Shown: piece after piece, positions 51,490-60,602 of the stretch | How positions within the stretch are numbered: position 1 is the first letter of the stretch | Layout of the letters: the number at the start of each line of letters is the position of its first letter | Assembly: GCA_965250025.1 (NCBI GenBank) | Contig: OZ252283.1 | Span: 3,649,587-3,713,586, forward strand | Source: CBDDLD01 sp965250025 | GTDB lineage: Bacteria > Bacteroidota > Bacteroidia > Flavobacteriales > Flavobacteriaceae | Reading direction: 5' to 3' | Length of the DNA stretch: 64,000 nucleotides | Made by a program: the position numbers and the translations under genes | Notes under the pieces: model-generated | Told to the model about the DNA's origin: nothing | What the model saw: only the letters and a program-made list of their open reading frames with translations | Database searches by the model: none

Positions 51490-52898
51490 TGTCAACAGAA
51501 CGTTTAGATCATATAACTATTAGTATAGAATTACAGCAAAGTATAAATGCTGACCTTGCCAATCATTTTAAGATTATCCCTAAATCTGTTTCTAATGATG
51601 TTTTATCGTTTTATATCGACAATGAGAATAATGGTAATTTAAAAACCATACAAGATGAACTCGAGTTAATACTAAACAATAAAGTCATACTCGAGGAAAC
51701 AGACACTAATGCTATAAGAAAAGCACTTTCAATATATTACCGAAATAATAATCGTAAGAGTAGGTCCATATCATTTACCAATAGTTTTCTAGAAGAGTTG
51801 ATTTTTGAAGCCAGAGATATCAGCGCCAGTGATATTCATATAGAAGTTTACGAAAAAGATGCGAGGGTAAGGTTGCGAATAGATGGTTTACTTATAGAAA
51901 AGAATACCATAAAAAAAGAGAATTATCTCGAGTTAATTAATCAAATTAAGATAAAGTCCAACCTGGATATTACTGAGAAACGATTGCCTCAAGATGGTCG
52001 AATTGAATATGATGATTTTGACATAAGAGTTTCTATTCTACCAACGCATTATGGAGAAAAAGTTGTAATGCGTATTTTAGGAAGAAATGCATCTAGTTTA
52101 GATATTAACCAGTTGGGGTTTGAGAATAGAGACTTACAACTTTATACAGAAGCTGTTAGAAAAACCAATGGTATTGTATTAATTAGCGGGCCAACAGGGT
52201 CGGGTAAAACGACGACACTTTATGCGACCTTGAAACATCTGAACAGTATAAAACGTAATATTGTTACCGTTGAAGATCCTATTGAATACACTTTAAAAGG
52301 TATAAACCAGGTGCAATTGAAAGAAGATATTGGTCTAACATTTACAGCTGCGTTAAGATCTTTCCTGAGACAAGATCCAGATATTATTATGTTAGGTGAG
52401 ATTAGAGATTCTAAAACAGCTCAAATGGCTATTAGAGCTTCACTAACAGGGCATTTAGTCCTTTCCACCATACATACAAATTCTTCTGTAGGAACGATAT
52501 CCCGATTATTAGATATGGGCGTGCCAGGTTTTTTAATTGCAGAAACTATCAATTTGTCTGTAGCTCAACGTTTGTTAAGACTTTTATGTGAATCTTGTAA
52601 AAAGGAAGTCCCAACCAATACAGAAGATTTTCCTAAAGGGTTTAAATTTCCCATGCCATTAGATAAACATTATGCGCCTGTTGGTTGCGAAGCATGTTAT
52701 CATACCGGCTATAAAGGAAGAAAAGCCATTTATGAAATTCTGCCCATATCTCTAGAAGTAGCAGATGCTATAAAATCTAACACTATTGAAAAGTCAGATT
52801 TTATAAAAAACGAAAAGTTATCAGATAAAGCATTCCAAATTTTTGCAAAAGGTATAACGTCTTTAGATGAAATATACCCAATCCTCATTAATTCATAA
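51489..52898 (+). CDS. gspE: Type II secretion/type IV pilus assembly ATPase
   Basis: It starts at GTG 51489, overlapping the peptidase stop, and has 469 residues. Walker A is GPTGSGKTTT, the Asp box is TVEDPIEYTL, Walker B is PDIIMLGEIRD and the His box is LTGHLVLSTIHT. A zinc-binding pair CESCKK / CEACYHTGYKGR follows as in GspE/PilB. It is the hexameric cytosolic motor of the system. Confidence 0.95.
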   Translation: MSTERLDHITISIELQQSINADLANHFKIIPKSVSNDVLSFYIDNENNGNLKTIQDELELILNNKVILEETDTNAIRKALSIYYRNNNRKSRSISFTNSFLEELIFEARDISASDIHIEVYEKDARVRLRIDGLLIEKNTIKKENYLELINQIKIKSNLDITEKRLPQDGRIEYDDFDIRVSILPTHYGEKVVMRILGRNASSLDINQLGFENRDLQLYTEAVRKTNGIVLISGPTGSGKTTTLYATLKHLNSIKRNIVTVEDPIEYTLKGINQVQLKEDIGLTFTAALRSFLRQDPDIIMLGEIRDSKTAQMAIRASLTGHLVLSTIHTNSSVGTISRLLDMGVPGFLIAETINLSVAQRLLRLLCESCKKEVPTNTEDFPKGFKFPMPLDKHYAPVGCEACYHTGYKGRKAIYEILPISLEVADAIKSNTIEKSDFIKNEKLSDKAFQIFAKGITSLDEIYPILINS

Positions 52899-52902
52899 AT
52901 CC

Positions 52903-54822
52903 ATGGTTAGAAAATTTATCATCTCAATTTTATTTATAGGAATATTTCAGTTAGGATTTACACAAAATAGCATTGAGATCTTTAACGCAAAAATTGAAGA
53001 GTTATCAAAAACTAAAGAAAGTTTAAATGAAAGTATTCGTATTGACCTAACCGGACTTACATTGTATGACTTTCTGTCTACACTTGCCGAACAACATCAG
53101 GTAAATGTTAGTGTTGACCCCGAGCTAACCGATATTGTAAGAAGCAATTTTTTTGATGTAAGCGTGAAAGATGTTTTTAGATTTTTAATCAATAAGTATG
53201 ATTTGCAAGTCAGCGTTAATAATAATATTATCGTTTTTAATAAAAAACCCGAAGTTGTTATTGAGGAAAAGCCCAAACCGTTAAAAAAAATAGATGTCAG
53301 TTATAATGATGAGAATGGATTCTTATCGGTGAAGTTAAAAAATGATTCGTTGCCCAGAGTGGCTCAGGCAATTACTGATGTTTCAGGGAAAAACATTGTT
53401 CTGTCCTCAGATATTAAAGCTCAGAAAGTATCGGCATACATCCTTAACAGGCCATTTAACCAAGTTATGGAAATGGTTGCTAAGTCTAATGATTTAACCT
53501 TAAAAGTTGATGAAAGTGACAACTATTTCTTAGAAAAGAACAATGCTCCAAAAGAACAACTTACCACCACTTCAAGGAAAGGAAATAACCGCCGTAAATC
53601 TTCTAATGGAAGGAAAGCTACAGATGAGGCTTACCATGAGATTACTGTCAGTAATCAAGGGTTTTTAGATATTAAGGCTTTTGAGGCAGATGCTTCTGAA
53701 ATGATTATAGAAGCAGCTGAAAAATTAAACATAAGTTTTTTTATGTACGATACGCCTAAAGATATTTATACAACATTAATAGCTCAGGGCGTCACTTTCG
53801 ATCAGTTATTAAACCATTTGTTTAGCGGTGAAAATTACACCTATAAAATAGTGGACGATGTCTATCTTATTGGAGAGCACAGCACCAAGGGTCTAAGAAC
53901 TACAGAACTTGTTCAACTCGAAAATCGAACCATAGAAACTGTGATTAATTCCCTGCCTTCTGCATTAACACAAGATTTAGAGATTAAAGAATTCTTAGAA
54001 TTGAACGGATTTGTTGTTTCAGGGTCTAAAGCCTATATCCAAGAGTTTAAAGACTATATAAGAGAAATTGACCGCGTAGTGCCTGTTATTCAAATTGAAG
54101 TAATAATTGTCCAATACCAAAAATCATATGAAATTCAAACAGGTATTCAAGCAGGATTAGATAATCAACCAAGAACAACCTCAGGGGTGTTATTTCCGAC
54201 TACAGATGTAACTCTAAATGCTAAGTCTGTTAATAACCTTATTGATGCATTTAATGGTCTTGGAATCATTAATTTAGGAAAAGTTACAGAGCAGTTTTAT
54301 TTAAACCTAAGTTTTTTAGAAAACAATTCATTAATCAAGTTATCATCCACGCCTAAGCTGGTAACTTTGAATGGACATGAAGCCAATTCAACTATTGGGG
54401 AAACAAGTTATTATTTTGAGCAAAACAACCAGCTGATAACTAGAGGAGTAACTAATGATATATTACAAACAGGAGTTTGGAAATCTACCGAAGCAAATTT
54501 GAGTATCAATATAAAACCTTTTGTTTCCAAGGACGAAAATGTGACTTTAGACATTGTTGTAGAGCGAAGCTCTTTTTTAGCTCGAGTAGGTGAAAATGCC
54601 CCACCAGGAAAAGCCACGCAAAAGTTTGAAACGTTGATAAGCGTTAAAAACAATGAAATGATTCTATTAGGTGGGTTAGAGGAACTGGAAAATGAAAATT
54701 CAGGAACTGGTGTTCCTTTTTTCTCTAGAATTCCACCTTTTAGTTGGTTTACCAGTGGAAGAAGAAAAAGGAAAGAAAAGTCCAAGCTACATATTTTTAT
54801 TAAGCCAACAGTAGCCTATTAA
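52903..54822 (+). CDS. gspD: Outer-membrane secretin
   Basis: I start at 52903 (MVRKFIISILFIGIFQLGFTQ), giving 639 residues with a signal peptide; a start at 52867 would sit before it. Several N domains (RIDLTGLTLYDFLSTLAEQHQVNVSVD and two further such units) precede the secretin domain (about 395-635) with VIQIEVIIVQYQ, LSSTPKLVTLNGHEA, ETLISVKNNEMILLGGL and the ending SKLHIFIKPTV. It forms the outer-membrane channel. The start overlaps the end of the ATPase reading frame only if the longer start is used; with 52903 there is a 4-bp gap. Confidence 0.93.
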   Translation: MVRKFIISILFIGIFQLGFTQNSIEIFNAKIEELSKTKESLNESIRIDLTGLTLYDFLSTLAEQHQVNVSVDPELTDIVRSNFFDVSVKDVFRFLINKYDLQVSVNNNIIVFNKKPEVVIEEKPKPLKKIDVSYNDENGFLSVKLKNDSLPRVAQAITDVSGKNIVLSSDIKAQKVSAYILNRPFNQVMEMVAKSNDLTLKVDESDNYFLEKNNAPKEQLTTTSRKGNNRRKSSNGRKATDEAYHEITVSNQGFLDIKAFEADASEMIIEAAEKLNISFFMYDTPKDIYTTLIAQGVTFDQLLNHLFSGENYTYKIVDDVYLIGEHSTKGLRTTELVQLENRTIETVINSLPSALTQDLEIKEFLELNGFVVSGSKAYIQEFKDYIREIDRVVPVIQIEVIIVQYQKSYEIQTGIQAGLDNQPRTTSGVLFPTTDVTLNAKSVNNLIDAFNGLGIINLGKVTEQFYLNLSFLENNSLIKLSSTPKLVTLNGHEANSTIGETSYYFEQNNQLITRGVTNDILQTGVWKSTEANLSINIKPFVSKDENVTLDIVVERSSFLARVGENAPPGKATQKFETLISVKNNEMILLGGLEELENENSGTGVPFFSRIPPFSWFTSGRRKRKEKSKLHIFIKPTVAY

Positions 54823-54825
54823 TTC

Positions 54826-56010
54826 ATGATTGAAAAGATTAAAAATATAATCAATCAAGCAGAGAGATTTTATGTTCTTGGTATTACCATTAACGGTGAT
54901 CAAGAGCACTATCATTTACTAGAAATCCTTTTTAAGGATGAAACGTTGAGTATTTTAAATAGGGCCGATTTTTCTGAACTTAATACCGCAACAATTAAGT
55001 ACTTCAAGAAAGACTACCCAATTATTCTTCATCTCGAAGGCGATTCTATAATCTCAAAAGACACTCAAAGTACAATTGGATATAGAAACAATCTCATTTT
55101 TAAATCTAATCCTGATGAATTCTATTTTTATGAATATCATCAAGATGACAAAGTATATGTTTCCTTAACAAGAAAAGAAACGATAACAACCGTGTTAGCT
55201 AAGATTAACGAGTTGGACAAATATGTTGTACATATAGCGTTAGGACCATTTGTTTTAACTAACTTATTACTGATACTCAAACATGAAGAAGCCTTGTTAG
55301 GTGGTAACTATGAACTAAGAATTAAAGATTCGGATATAGTGTCTTATGAAAAGACAACTAAAACAAACTTTACATACAAAATAGGCGATGATAGTATTAA
55401 TGAGAACGAAACGGCTCTCTTGGCATCATTGATTGACTACTTATATCCAAATCCTAATATTAAAGCCGATGTCGAACATCTGGATTTTAATAAAGAACAA
55501 TATAAGTTTAAAAAATATTTCAAATTATATGGTTCTGTCGTACTAATAATCATTGTATTAGCGCTTTTTGCAAGTCACTTTATTTTACAAAAGAATCTTA
55601 AAGAATTGGCAGAAAAAGAATCTTTAATTTCAATATCAAACCAAACGTTAATTCAGTTAAATGAATTAAAAGAAGAAAGAGTATTAAAAGAAAAAGTTCT
55701 GATGACCAGCGGGGTCATCGATAATAATTATGCAGTTAAATATTTTAGCGATATTGGTAAATCGATACCAATGACAATTTCATTAGACTTTATTAAAGTT
55801 AAAAACCCCGTTAAAAACATAAAACCTAATGAAAAAGTAGTCTTCAATTTATCTGCCATTGAAATTGGAGGTTATACAACTAATGATAACTCTTTTAATA
55901 ATTGGGTCAAATCATTAAAGCAAATAGACTGGGTAAAACAAATTGAGATTGTTAAATACAGAGAAGACTCAAGGTCTGAAAATTATTTTTTAATTAGTAT
56001 TGAGTTATAA
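54826..56010 (+). CDS. GspL/PilM-PilN-like inner-membrane assembly protein
   Basis: The protein has 394 residues. Residues 1-225 are a degenerate actin-like cytosolic domain of the PilM/GspL type. A membrane helix follows (about 232-255, YGSVVLIIIVLALFASHFIL), then a coiled coil and a PilN-like ferredoxin-fold domain (about 295-394). The call rests on layout and gene order (after the secretin, before the PilO-like gene), because sequence motifs are weak. Confidence 0.7.
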   Translation: MIEKIKNIINQAERFYVLGITINGDQEHYHLLEILFKDETLSILNRADFSELNTATIKYFKKDYPIILHLEGDSIISKDTQSTIGYRNNLIFKSNPDEFYFYEYHQDDKVYVSLTRKETITTVLAKINELDKYVVHIALGPFVLTNLLLILKHEEALLGGNYELRIKDSDIVSYEKTTKTNFTYKIGDDSINENETALLASLIDYLYPNPNIKADVEHLDFNKEQYKFKKYFKLYGSVVLIIIVLALFASHFILQKNLKELAEKESLISISNQTLIQLNELKEERVLKEKVLMTSGVIDNNYAVKYFSDIGKSIPMTISLDFIKVKNPVKNIKPNEKVVFNLSAIEIGGYTTNDNSFNNWVKSLKQIDWVKQIEIVKYREDSRSENYFLISIEL

Positions 56011-56537
56011 TGTTTAAAACTATTCCATATAAGAAAAAGTTTATCGTTGTCCTTCTTGGCTTTGTTGTTTTACTATTGGCCAGTTATAAAAAGAACTTTA
56101 AAAATATTTTTGAAGCCAGAAAACAACTCAATACCATCACGAATAAGCTAAATACAGTAGATGACTCTTCCAATCAGATTTTTTTTCTTAAGAATGAGAT
56201 AGCTCAATTAAACGATCTTATTGGAGGGCAAACAAAAGAACCAGAATTGGTGCAGCAATTAATTCTGGATTTTATAACAAATGTGAACTTGGATATTAAC
56301 ATACACGATATTGAAGATACTCATATCTTCAATGACGATGATTTTACCATTTATACAAATGTCTTACAAATAGAAGGCGATTATAATACATTACTAAAGT
56401 TATTATACAATATAGAAAAGGATTTTTCAGCCTCAAAAGTGGTGAGTTCGGAGTTTTATACTGAAAAAAATTATAGAACGAATTCAAAAAAACTTTTTCT
56501 TAAGTTAATTTTACAGAACTATGAAAAAAACAATTAA
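56010..56537 (+). CDS. GspM/PilO-like protein
   Basis: A 175-residue protein with one membrane helix (about 10-28), a coiled coil (about 35-75) and a small alpha/beta domain, the layout of GspM/PilO. It abuts the GspL-like gene and overlaps the next lipoprotein gene by 17 bp. Together with the GspL-like protein it would form the inner-membrane platform that transmits force to the secretin. Confidence 0.7.
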   Translation: MFKTIPYKKKFIVVLLGFVVLLLASYKKNFKNIFEARKQLNTITNKLNTVDDSSNQIFFLKNEIAQLNDLIGGQTKEPELVQQLILDFITNVNLDINIHDIEDTHIFNDDDFTIYTNVLQIEGDYNTLLKLLYNIEKDFSASKVVSSEFYTEKNYRTNSKKLFLKLILQNYEKNN

Positions 56538-57471
56538 GCTATTAGCTCTGCTAACCGTTACAATATTTTACTCGTGTGATGACATTCTGGAGGAAGATAT
56601 AACTGATGATTCAATACAAATACTTTCACCTGTTGAAGGTACAGTTGTGGTTGGTAATAATGTACAATTTCTATGGCAAACTCTTGATGGAGCTGATGAT
56701 TATAGAGTACAGGTTTTGGGTGCAAATCAAATAATTATCATAGACTCTTTGGTTTCTGTAAACCAACTAGATTATAATCTAAATGTAGGAAACTATCAGT
56801 GGCGGGTTAAAGGAGAGAACTTTGCGTATGAAACAGAATATACATTCCCTATCAATTTCTCGGTTGAAGCATCTGAAGATTTAACCACTCAAAATGTAAT
56901 ACTTCTAACACCATCAGATAATTTATACACGAACAATGCAGATATCACCTTTACCTGGAATTCTATTGCAACTGCAAATTCGTATACTCTTGAGATAGTT
57001 AAAATAAATAATGGAGAAACTACTATATATCAGGAATCAGATATAACTACGACCAGTACTAGTGTTGAGTCTTCTTTGTTTGATGTTGACGCGCAATACA
57101 TTTGGAAAGTAAAGGCGGTTAATGATACTTCAGAAACCCCCTTTTCTGAACGTACGATATATATAGATCGAATAGTGCCTAATGTCCCCACACTTAATAC
57201 GCCTGCCGACAGTTCTACAAATTCCTTTGTAGTAACTTTTAATTGGGGCAATGGTACAGATACAGGTAACGTTCAATCTTCAATTACCAATACCATTGAA
57301 ATAGCATCAGATATTAATTTTAACACTCTATTATTGTCTGAGGATACTGTAAATAACACATACCAATATACGTTTTCTACCGCTGGTGATTACTACTGGA
57401 GAGTTAAGGCCTTTGATTTAGCAGGTAACCAAAGTGATAATAGTATAACAAGAATTCTTACGGTAGAATAA
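56521..57471 (+). CDS. Surface lipoprotein with fibronectin-III-like repeats
   Basis: A 316-residue lipoprotein with a lipobox (FYSC, Cys19). Three Ig/FnIII-like repeats follow, each with a strand of the type FxWxxxxxAxxYxxxV/I (FLWQTLDGADDYRVQVL, FTWNSIATANSYTLEIV, FNWGNGTDTGNVQSSITNTIEI), ending in YYWRVKAFDLAGNQS. It probably sits on the outer membrane and may bind partner proteins of the system. It abuts the GspC-like gene (TAATG). Confidence 0.8.
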   Translation: MKKTIKLLALLTVTIFYSCDDILEEDITDDSIQILSPVEGTVVVGNNVQFLWQTLDGADDYRVQVLGANQIIIIDSLVSVNQLDYNLNVGNYQWRVKGENFAYETEYTFPINFSVEASEDLTTQNVILLTPSDNLYTNNADITFTWNSIATANSYTLEIVKINNGETTIYQESDITTTSTSVESSLFDVDAQYIWKVKAVNDTSETPFSERTIYIDRIVPNVPTLNTPADSSTNSFVVTFNWGNGTDTGNVQSSITNTIEIASDINFNTLLLSEDTVNNTYQYTFSTAGDYYWRVKAFDLAGNQSDNSITRILTVE

Positions 57472-57971
57472 TGCAAAAAAAAACAATCAATGGATTACTT
57501 ATTGCATTTTGCATTACCATATATGCGGCCATATTTTATAAAGCTTTTGGTAAAAAAGAAGCTATAAATGAACCGCTTGGTGATATCGGAAACTATACAA
57601 ATGCAAATTTAGATATTAGTAACGATAAAGATTCCATAAGCTTATTTTTCCCAAAAAGAAGTCCTTTTGGTACGCCAAGTCGTAGAAATATTCAATCCGT
57701 TAAAAACTCTAAAAAAGTAAAGCCAAATACATCAAATAAACCAAAATCAAAAAAAGAAAATTTGGTATGGCCCAATATCACATATTATGGCTTCCTAGAG
57801 AGTAAAAAAAGTAATAACAAGTTGGTTGTTGTTAAAGTTGAGGATAAAATATTTAAAAAAAGAGAAGGTGACGATTTAAATGATGATCTAAAAATCATTA
57901 AAGCTTATGGAGACTCTTTAATTATTTCCTTTGGTAAAGTCCTGAAAACAGTGATAAAATTCAAAAAATAA
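57471..57971 (+). CDS. GspC/PilP-like protein
   Basis: A 166-residue protein with an N-terminal membrane helix (about 6-24), a basic linker, and a C-terminal strand-rich domain (LVWPNITYYGFLESKKSNNKLVVVKVEDKIF) like the homology region of GspC or the PilP lipoprotein. That domain links the inner platform to secretin N domains. It is the last gene of the operon. A terminator-like hairpin follows. Confidence 0.68.
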   Translation: MQKKTINGLLIAFCITIYAAIFYKAFGKKEAINEPLGDIGNYTNANLDISNDKDSISLFFPKRSPFGTPSRRNIQSVKNSKKVKPNTSNKPKSKKENLVWPNITYYGFLESKKSNNKLVVVKVEDKIFKKREGDDLNDDLKIIKAYGDSLIISFGKVLKTVIKFKK

Positions 57972-57987
57972 GCAACACTTAAAAGTA

Positions 57988-58030
57988 GGTTTTTTCGTAA
58001 AAAAAATTACGGAAAAACCGTAAATTTATT
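57988..58030 (+). terminator. Terminator-like hairpin at the end of the secretion operon
   Basis: GGTTTTTTCGTAA (57988-58000) pairs with TTACGGAAAAACC (58007-58019) with one mismatch. The T-run after it is interrupted (TAAATTTATTTG), so termination may be partial and the 58084 gene may be cotranscribed. Confidence 0.55.
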
Positions 58031-58083
58031 TGATTTTTTTAACATAAATTTATGACTAGCTATTAATTAAGTCACTCAAGTTT

Positions 58084-58671
58084 TTGTCGAAAAAACACCT
58101 ATACCTTCTATTTATTTTCGCACTAACAGCGTTCATATTTTCATGTAAAAAACAAGGTATTTCATTAGATAATGACTATAAATATTACAGCATTTCTAAT
58201 GTTGAATGGAAGTCCAAAAAAAGCAGTCAACATATCGACGATATTAGTTATACGGCTACAGAAGTTCCGATACAATATTACATCCTAAAAAACGGAAGAA
58301 AAAATTCAAAAGAAAACGATTCTATTTTTTTAGCTCATTCTAAAGAACGTATTATTGAGATTGAATTCGAACATATAGAAAGTAAAGATTTACTACTTAA
58401 AGATTTCACAAATAGATCTTATGAAAATTCAGTGAAGTATATGTCCTTCTCAATAAAGAAAGATTTTAAAGTAGTTACAGAGCGTAATGATACTATTCCT
58501 TGCGATGGTGTGCATTTTGAGAGAAATTATAAGATAACACCTTTTAAACGCCTGTTACTGTACTTCAATAATATAAATCAAGAAGAAAATATAAAATTAA
58601 TATATAACGATGCGTTGTTTGGCAATGGCATCATTGAATTCAACTTTATTGAACAACCATTAAAACTTTAA
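58084..58671 (+). CDS. Lipoprotein upstream of the fibre-like protein
   Basis: The reading frame opens with TTG at 58084 (residues 1-7 M-S-K-K-H-L-Y); no ATG is better placed. The 195-residue protein has a lipobox (IFSC, Cys21) and a strand-rich mature part of unknown family. Its stop lies immediately before the start of the fibre-like gene, so they form a small operon. Confidence 0.7.
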   Translation: MSKKHLYLLFIFALTAFIFSCKKQGISLDNDYKYYSISNVEWKSKKSSQHIDDISYTATEVPIQYYILKNGRKNSKENDSIFLAHSKERIIEIEFEHIESKDLLLKDFTNRSYENSVKYMSFSIKKDFKVVTERNDTIPCDGVHFERNYKITPFKRLLLYFNNINQEENIKLIYNDALFGNGIIEFNFIEQPLKL

Positions 58672-60564
58672 ATGATGAGAAAGGTATTTTTATTTGCCAG
58701 TCTATTGACTTTTGTGCTTTTTAGTTCTGTAATTAGCGCTCAACAACAGCCAGACAGCATGGTTAATCTTGCGCTTTTAGCTGATGCCACTGTTACCGGT
58801 AATATTACAGGTGGACGCGGATTGCCTATTGATATTTTGTATGACCCTTCGGCAGGTAACTATGCCAATGTTACTCAGTTTAATGAATATGGAGTTGCCT
58901 TAGATCAAAATTTAGGTATTGTAACTGTAGGCAATGGTTTAAATTGGCAGGTAAATTGGTCAACACCCAAAGAAATAAACTACATAACCTTTGGAGGCGT
59001 CTACCCTAACCAACCACAGCCTAATACAGCCTGGCGTATTAGTTATCTTAACAATTCAGTATGGTCTATTATTGAAGAAGGTATAGGTGGCTGGATTGAT
59101 GCAGGCATATATGTATGGGATAATACCGATCAGCAACCAATTACTGCAGATGCTATTAAAATTGAACTTTTTAGTGATGGTACTAATGATCTGGTTAGCA
59201 TACACCTTAGAGGTAGAGGTGGTGACTCCTCATTTGGAGATGATAGTGCTACATTACCCAAAGCAACATTGATTCAGTTATTACCCTATGAAAACTGTGC
59301 CTGTTGGGGAATTAATAATGATGACGATATTTTCTACGAAACAAACAAAGTTGGTATAGGGACTTCGACATTAAATACACTAACTAATTTCTCAACAAAT
59401 AAGTTCGAAATATGGAGTGAAAATGGAAGCGAAAGTGATATGATTTTAAGAACTGCTGGTTCTGGTTACCCTGGCAGTTACATTCTTAATAGTAAAGGTA
59501 CTTTGGCTGCACCTACTGCTTTAACAACTACGGACAACATAGGCTGGTTTGGTTTTGGCGGGCACGATGGCACAAATTTTATAAATGGTGGTGGTATGAG
59601 AGCCGCTGTAGACGGCCCTGTAGATGTAGGAAAACTACCTTCAAGACTTGAATTCCTGACTACGAATTCAGGCACAGCAAACCCTACGGTTAAAATGACC
59701 ATAAAAAACTCAGGAAAAGTAGGTATCGGTACAGATGACCCTAATGAAGATTTAGAGGTTAAAGGAACCATTAAATCAGAAAAACTTATTGTAGATCTAC
59801 CTTCAAACGGAATTGTAGCGCAATTTGGAAACAGCATCCCTGCAAATCCGGGGAGAAGAAATTTTGATTTTGTAAGCTGGCAATCCTCTAGTGATCCGTT
59901 TTTAGAATTTACCATGTTTGATAACGATTATAACAGTAGATTTCGTGTAATGACAAGAAGTGATCAAGAATATGTTGTACTTAAAAACACTCAAAATTCT
60001 GAAGTTTTCAAGGTTGGGACAGCCAATACTTTACCATATGCATTCATGCATATGCCAAAAGCCGATTCAAGATTTGTCATCGGTACTTTTGGTAATTACT
60101 TAGCTGATGATGGCCATAAGTTTGTCGTAAAAGATGGCAGCGCCATGATAGAAGGTAATATTCTCACCAATAATAAAATTGGTGTAGGTGTTAGTTCTGC
60201 AAACATCCCAACAGAATACAGCGTTGCAGTAGCTGGTAAAATTATTAGTCAGGAAGTCAAAGTACAGTTAATAGCAGACTGGCCAGATTATGTATTCTCA
60301 AAAGACTATAAACTTTTAACACTAAAAGATGTTGAAAATTACATCTCTAAAAATGGTCACCTTCCAAATATTCCAAGTGCTGAAGAAGTTGAAAAACAAG
60401 GTGTCTTGCTAGGTGAAATGGACTCAAAACTATTACAAAAAATAGAAGAATTAACATTATACACTATAGAACAGCAAAAAGAGATAGACAACCAACGAAG
60501 GATAAATGAAAATTTAGAAAAGCGTCTAAAAAAGCTTGAAAAGATACTCGGCAATAAGGAGTAA
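58672..60564 (+). CDS. Exported tail-fibre-like protein with C-terminal coiled coil
   Basis: A 630-residue protein with a signal peptide (ends near VISAQ, residue 24). The N-terminal part contains a discoidin-like beta-domain (WQVNWSTPKEINYITFGGVY, WSIIEEGIGGWIDAG). The middle has shaft-like repeats (NKVGIGTSTLNTL, GKVGIGTDDPNEDLEVKGTIKSEKLI). The C-terminus DWPDYVFSKDYKLLTLKDVENYISKNGHLPNIPSAEEV, then a coiled coil, is a common ending of Bacteroidota fibre-like proteins. It probably trimerises on the cell surface. It is upstream of the YD protein and 38 bp from it. Confidence 0.78.
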   Translation: MMRKVFLFASLLTFVLFSSVISAQQQPDSMVNLALLADATVTGNITGGRGLPIDILYDPSAGNYANVTQFNEYGVALDQNLGIVTVGNGLNWQVNWSTPKEINYITFGGVYPNQPQPNTAWRISYLNNSVWSIIEEGIGGWIDAGIYVWDNTDQQPITADAIKIELFSDGTNDLVSIHLRGRGGDSSFGDDSATLPKATLIQLLPYENCACWGINNDDDIFYETNKVGIGTSTLNTLTNFSTNKFEIWSENGSESDMILRTAGSGYPGSYILNSKGTLAAPTALTTTDNIGWFGFGGHDGTNFINGGGMRAAVDGPVDVGKLPSRLEFLTTNSGTANPTVKMTIKNSGKVGIGTDDPNEDLEVKGTIKSEKLIVDLPSNGIVAQFGNSIPANPGRRNFDFVSWQSSSDPFLEFTMFDNDYNSRFRVMTRSDQEYVVLKNTQNSEVFKVGTANTLPYAFMHMPKADSRFVIGTFGNYLADDGHKFVVKDGSAMIEGNILTNNKIGVGVSSANIPTEYSVAVAGKIISQEVKVQLIADWPDYVFSKDYKLLTLKDVENYISKNGHLPNIPSAEEVEKQGVLLGEMDSKLLQKIEELTLYTIEQQKEIDNQRRINENLEKRLKKLEKILGNKE

Positions 60565-60602
60565 CATTCAATATAATCTATAACTACCTAACAGATTCTT
60601 AA

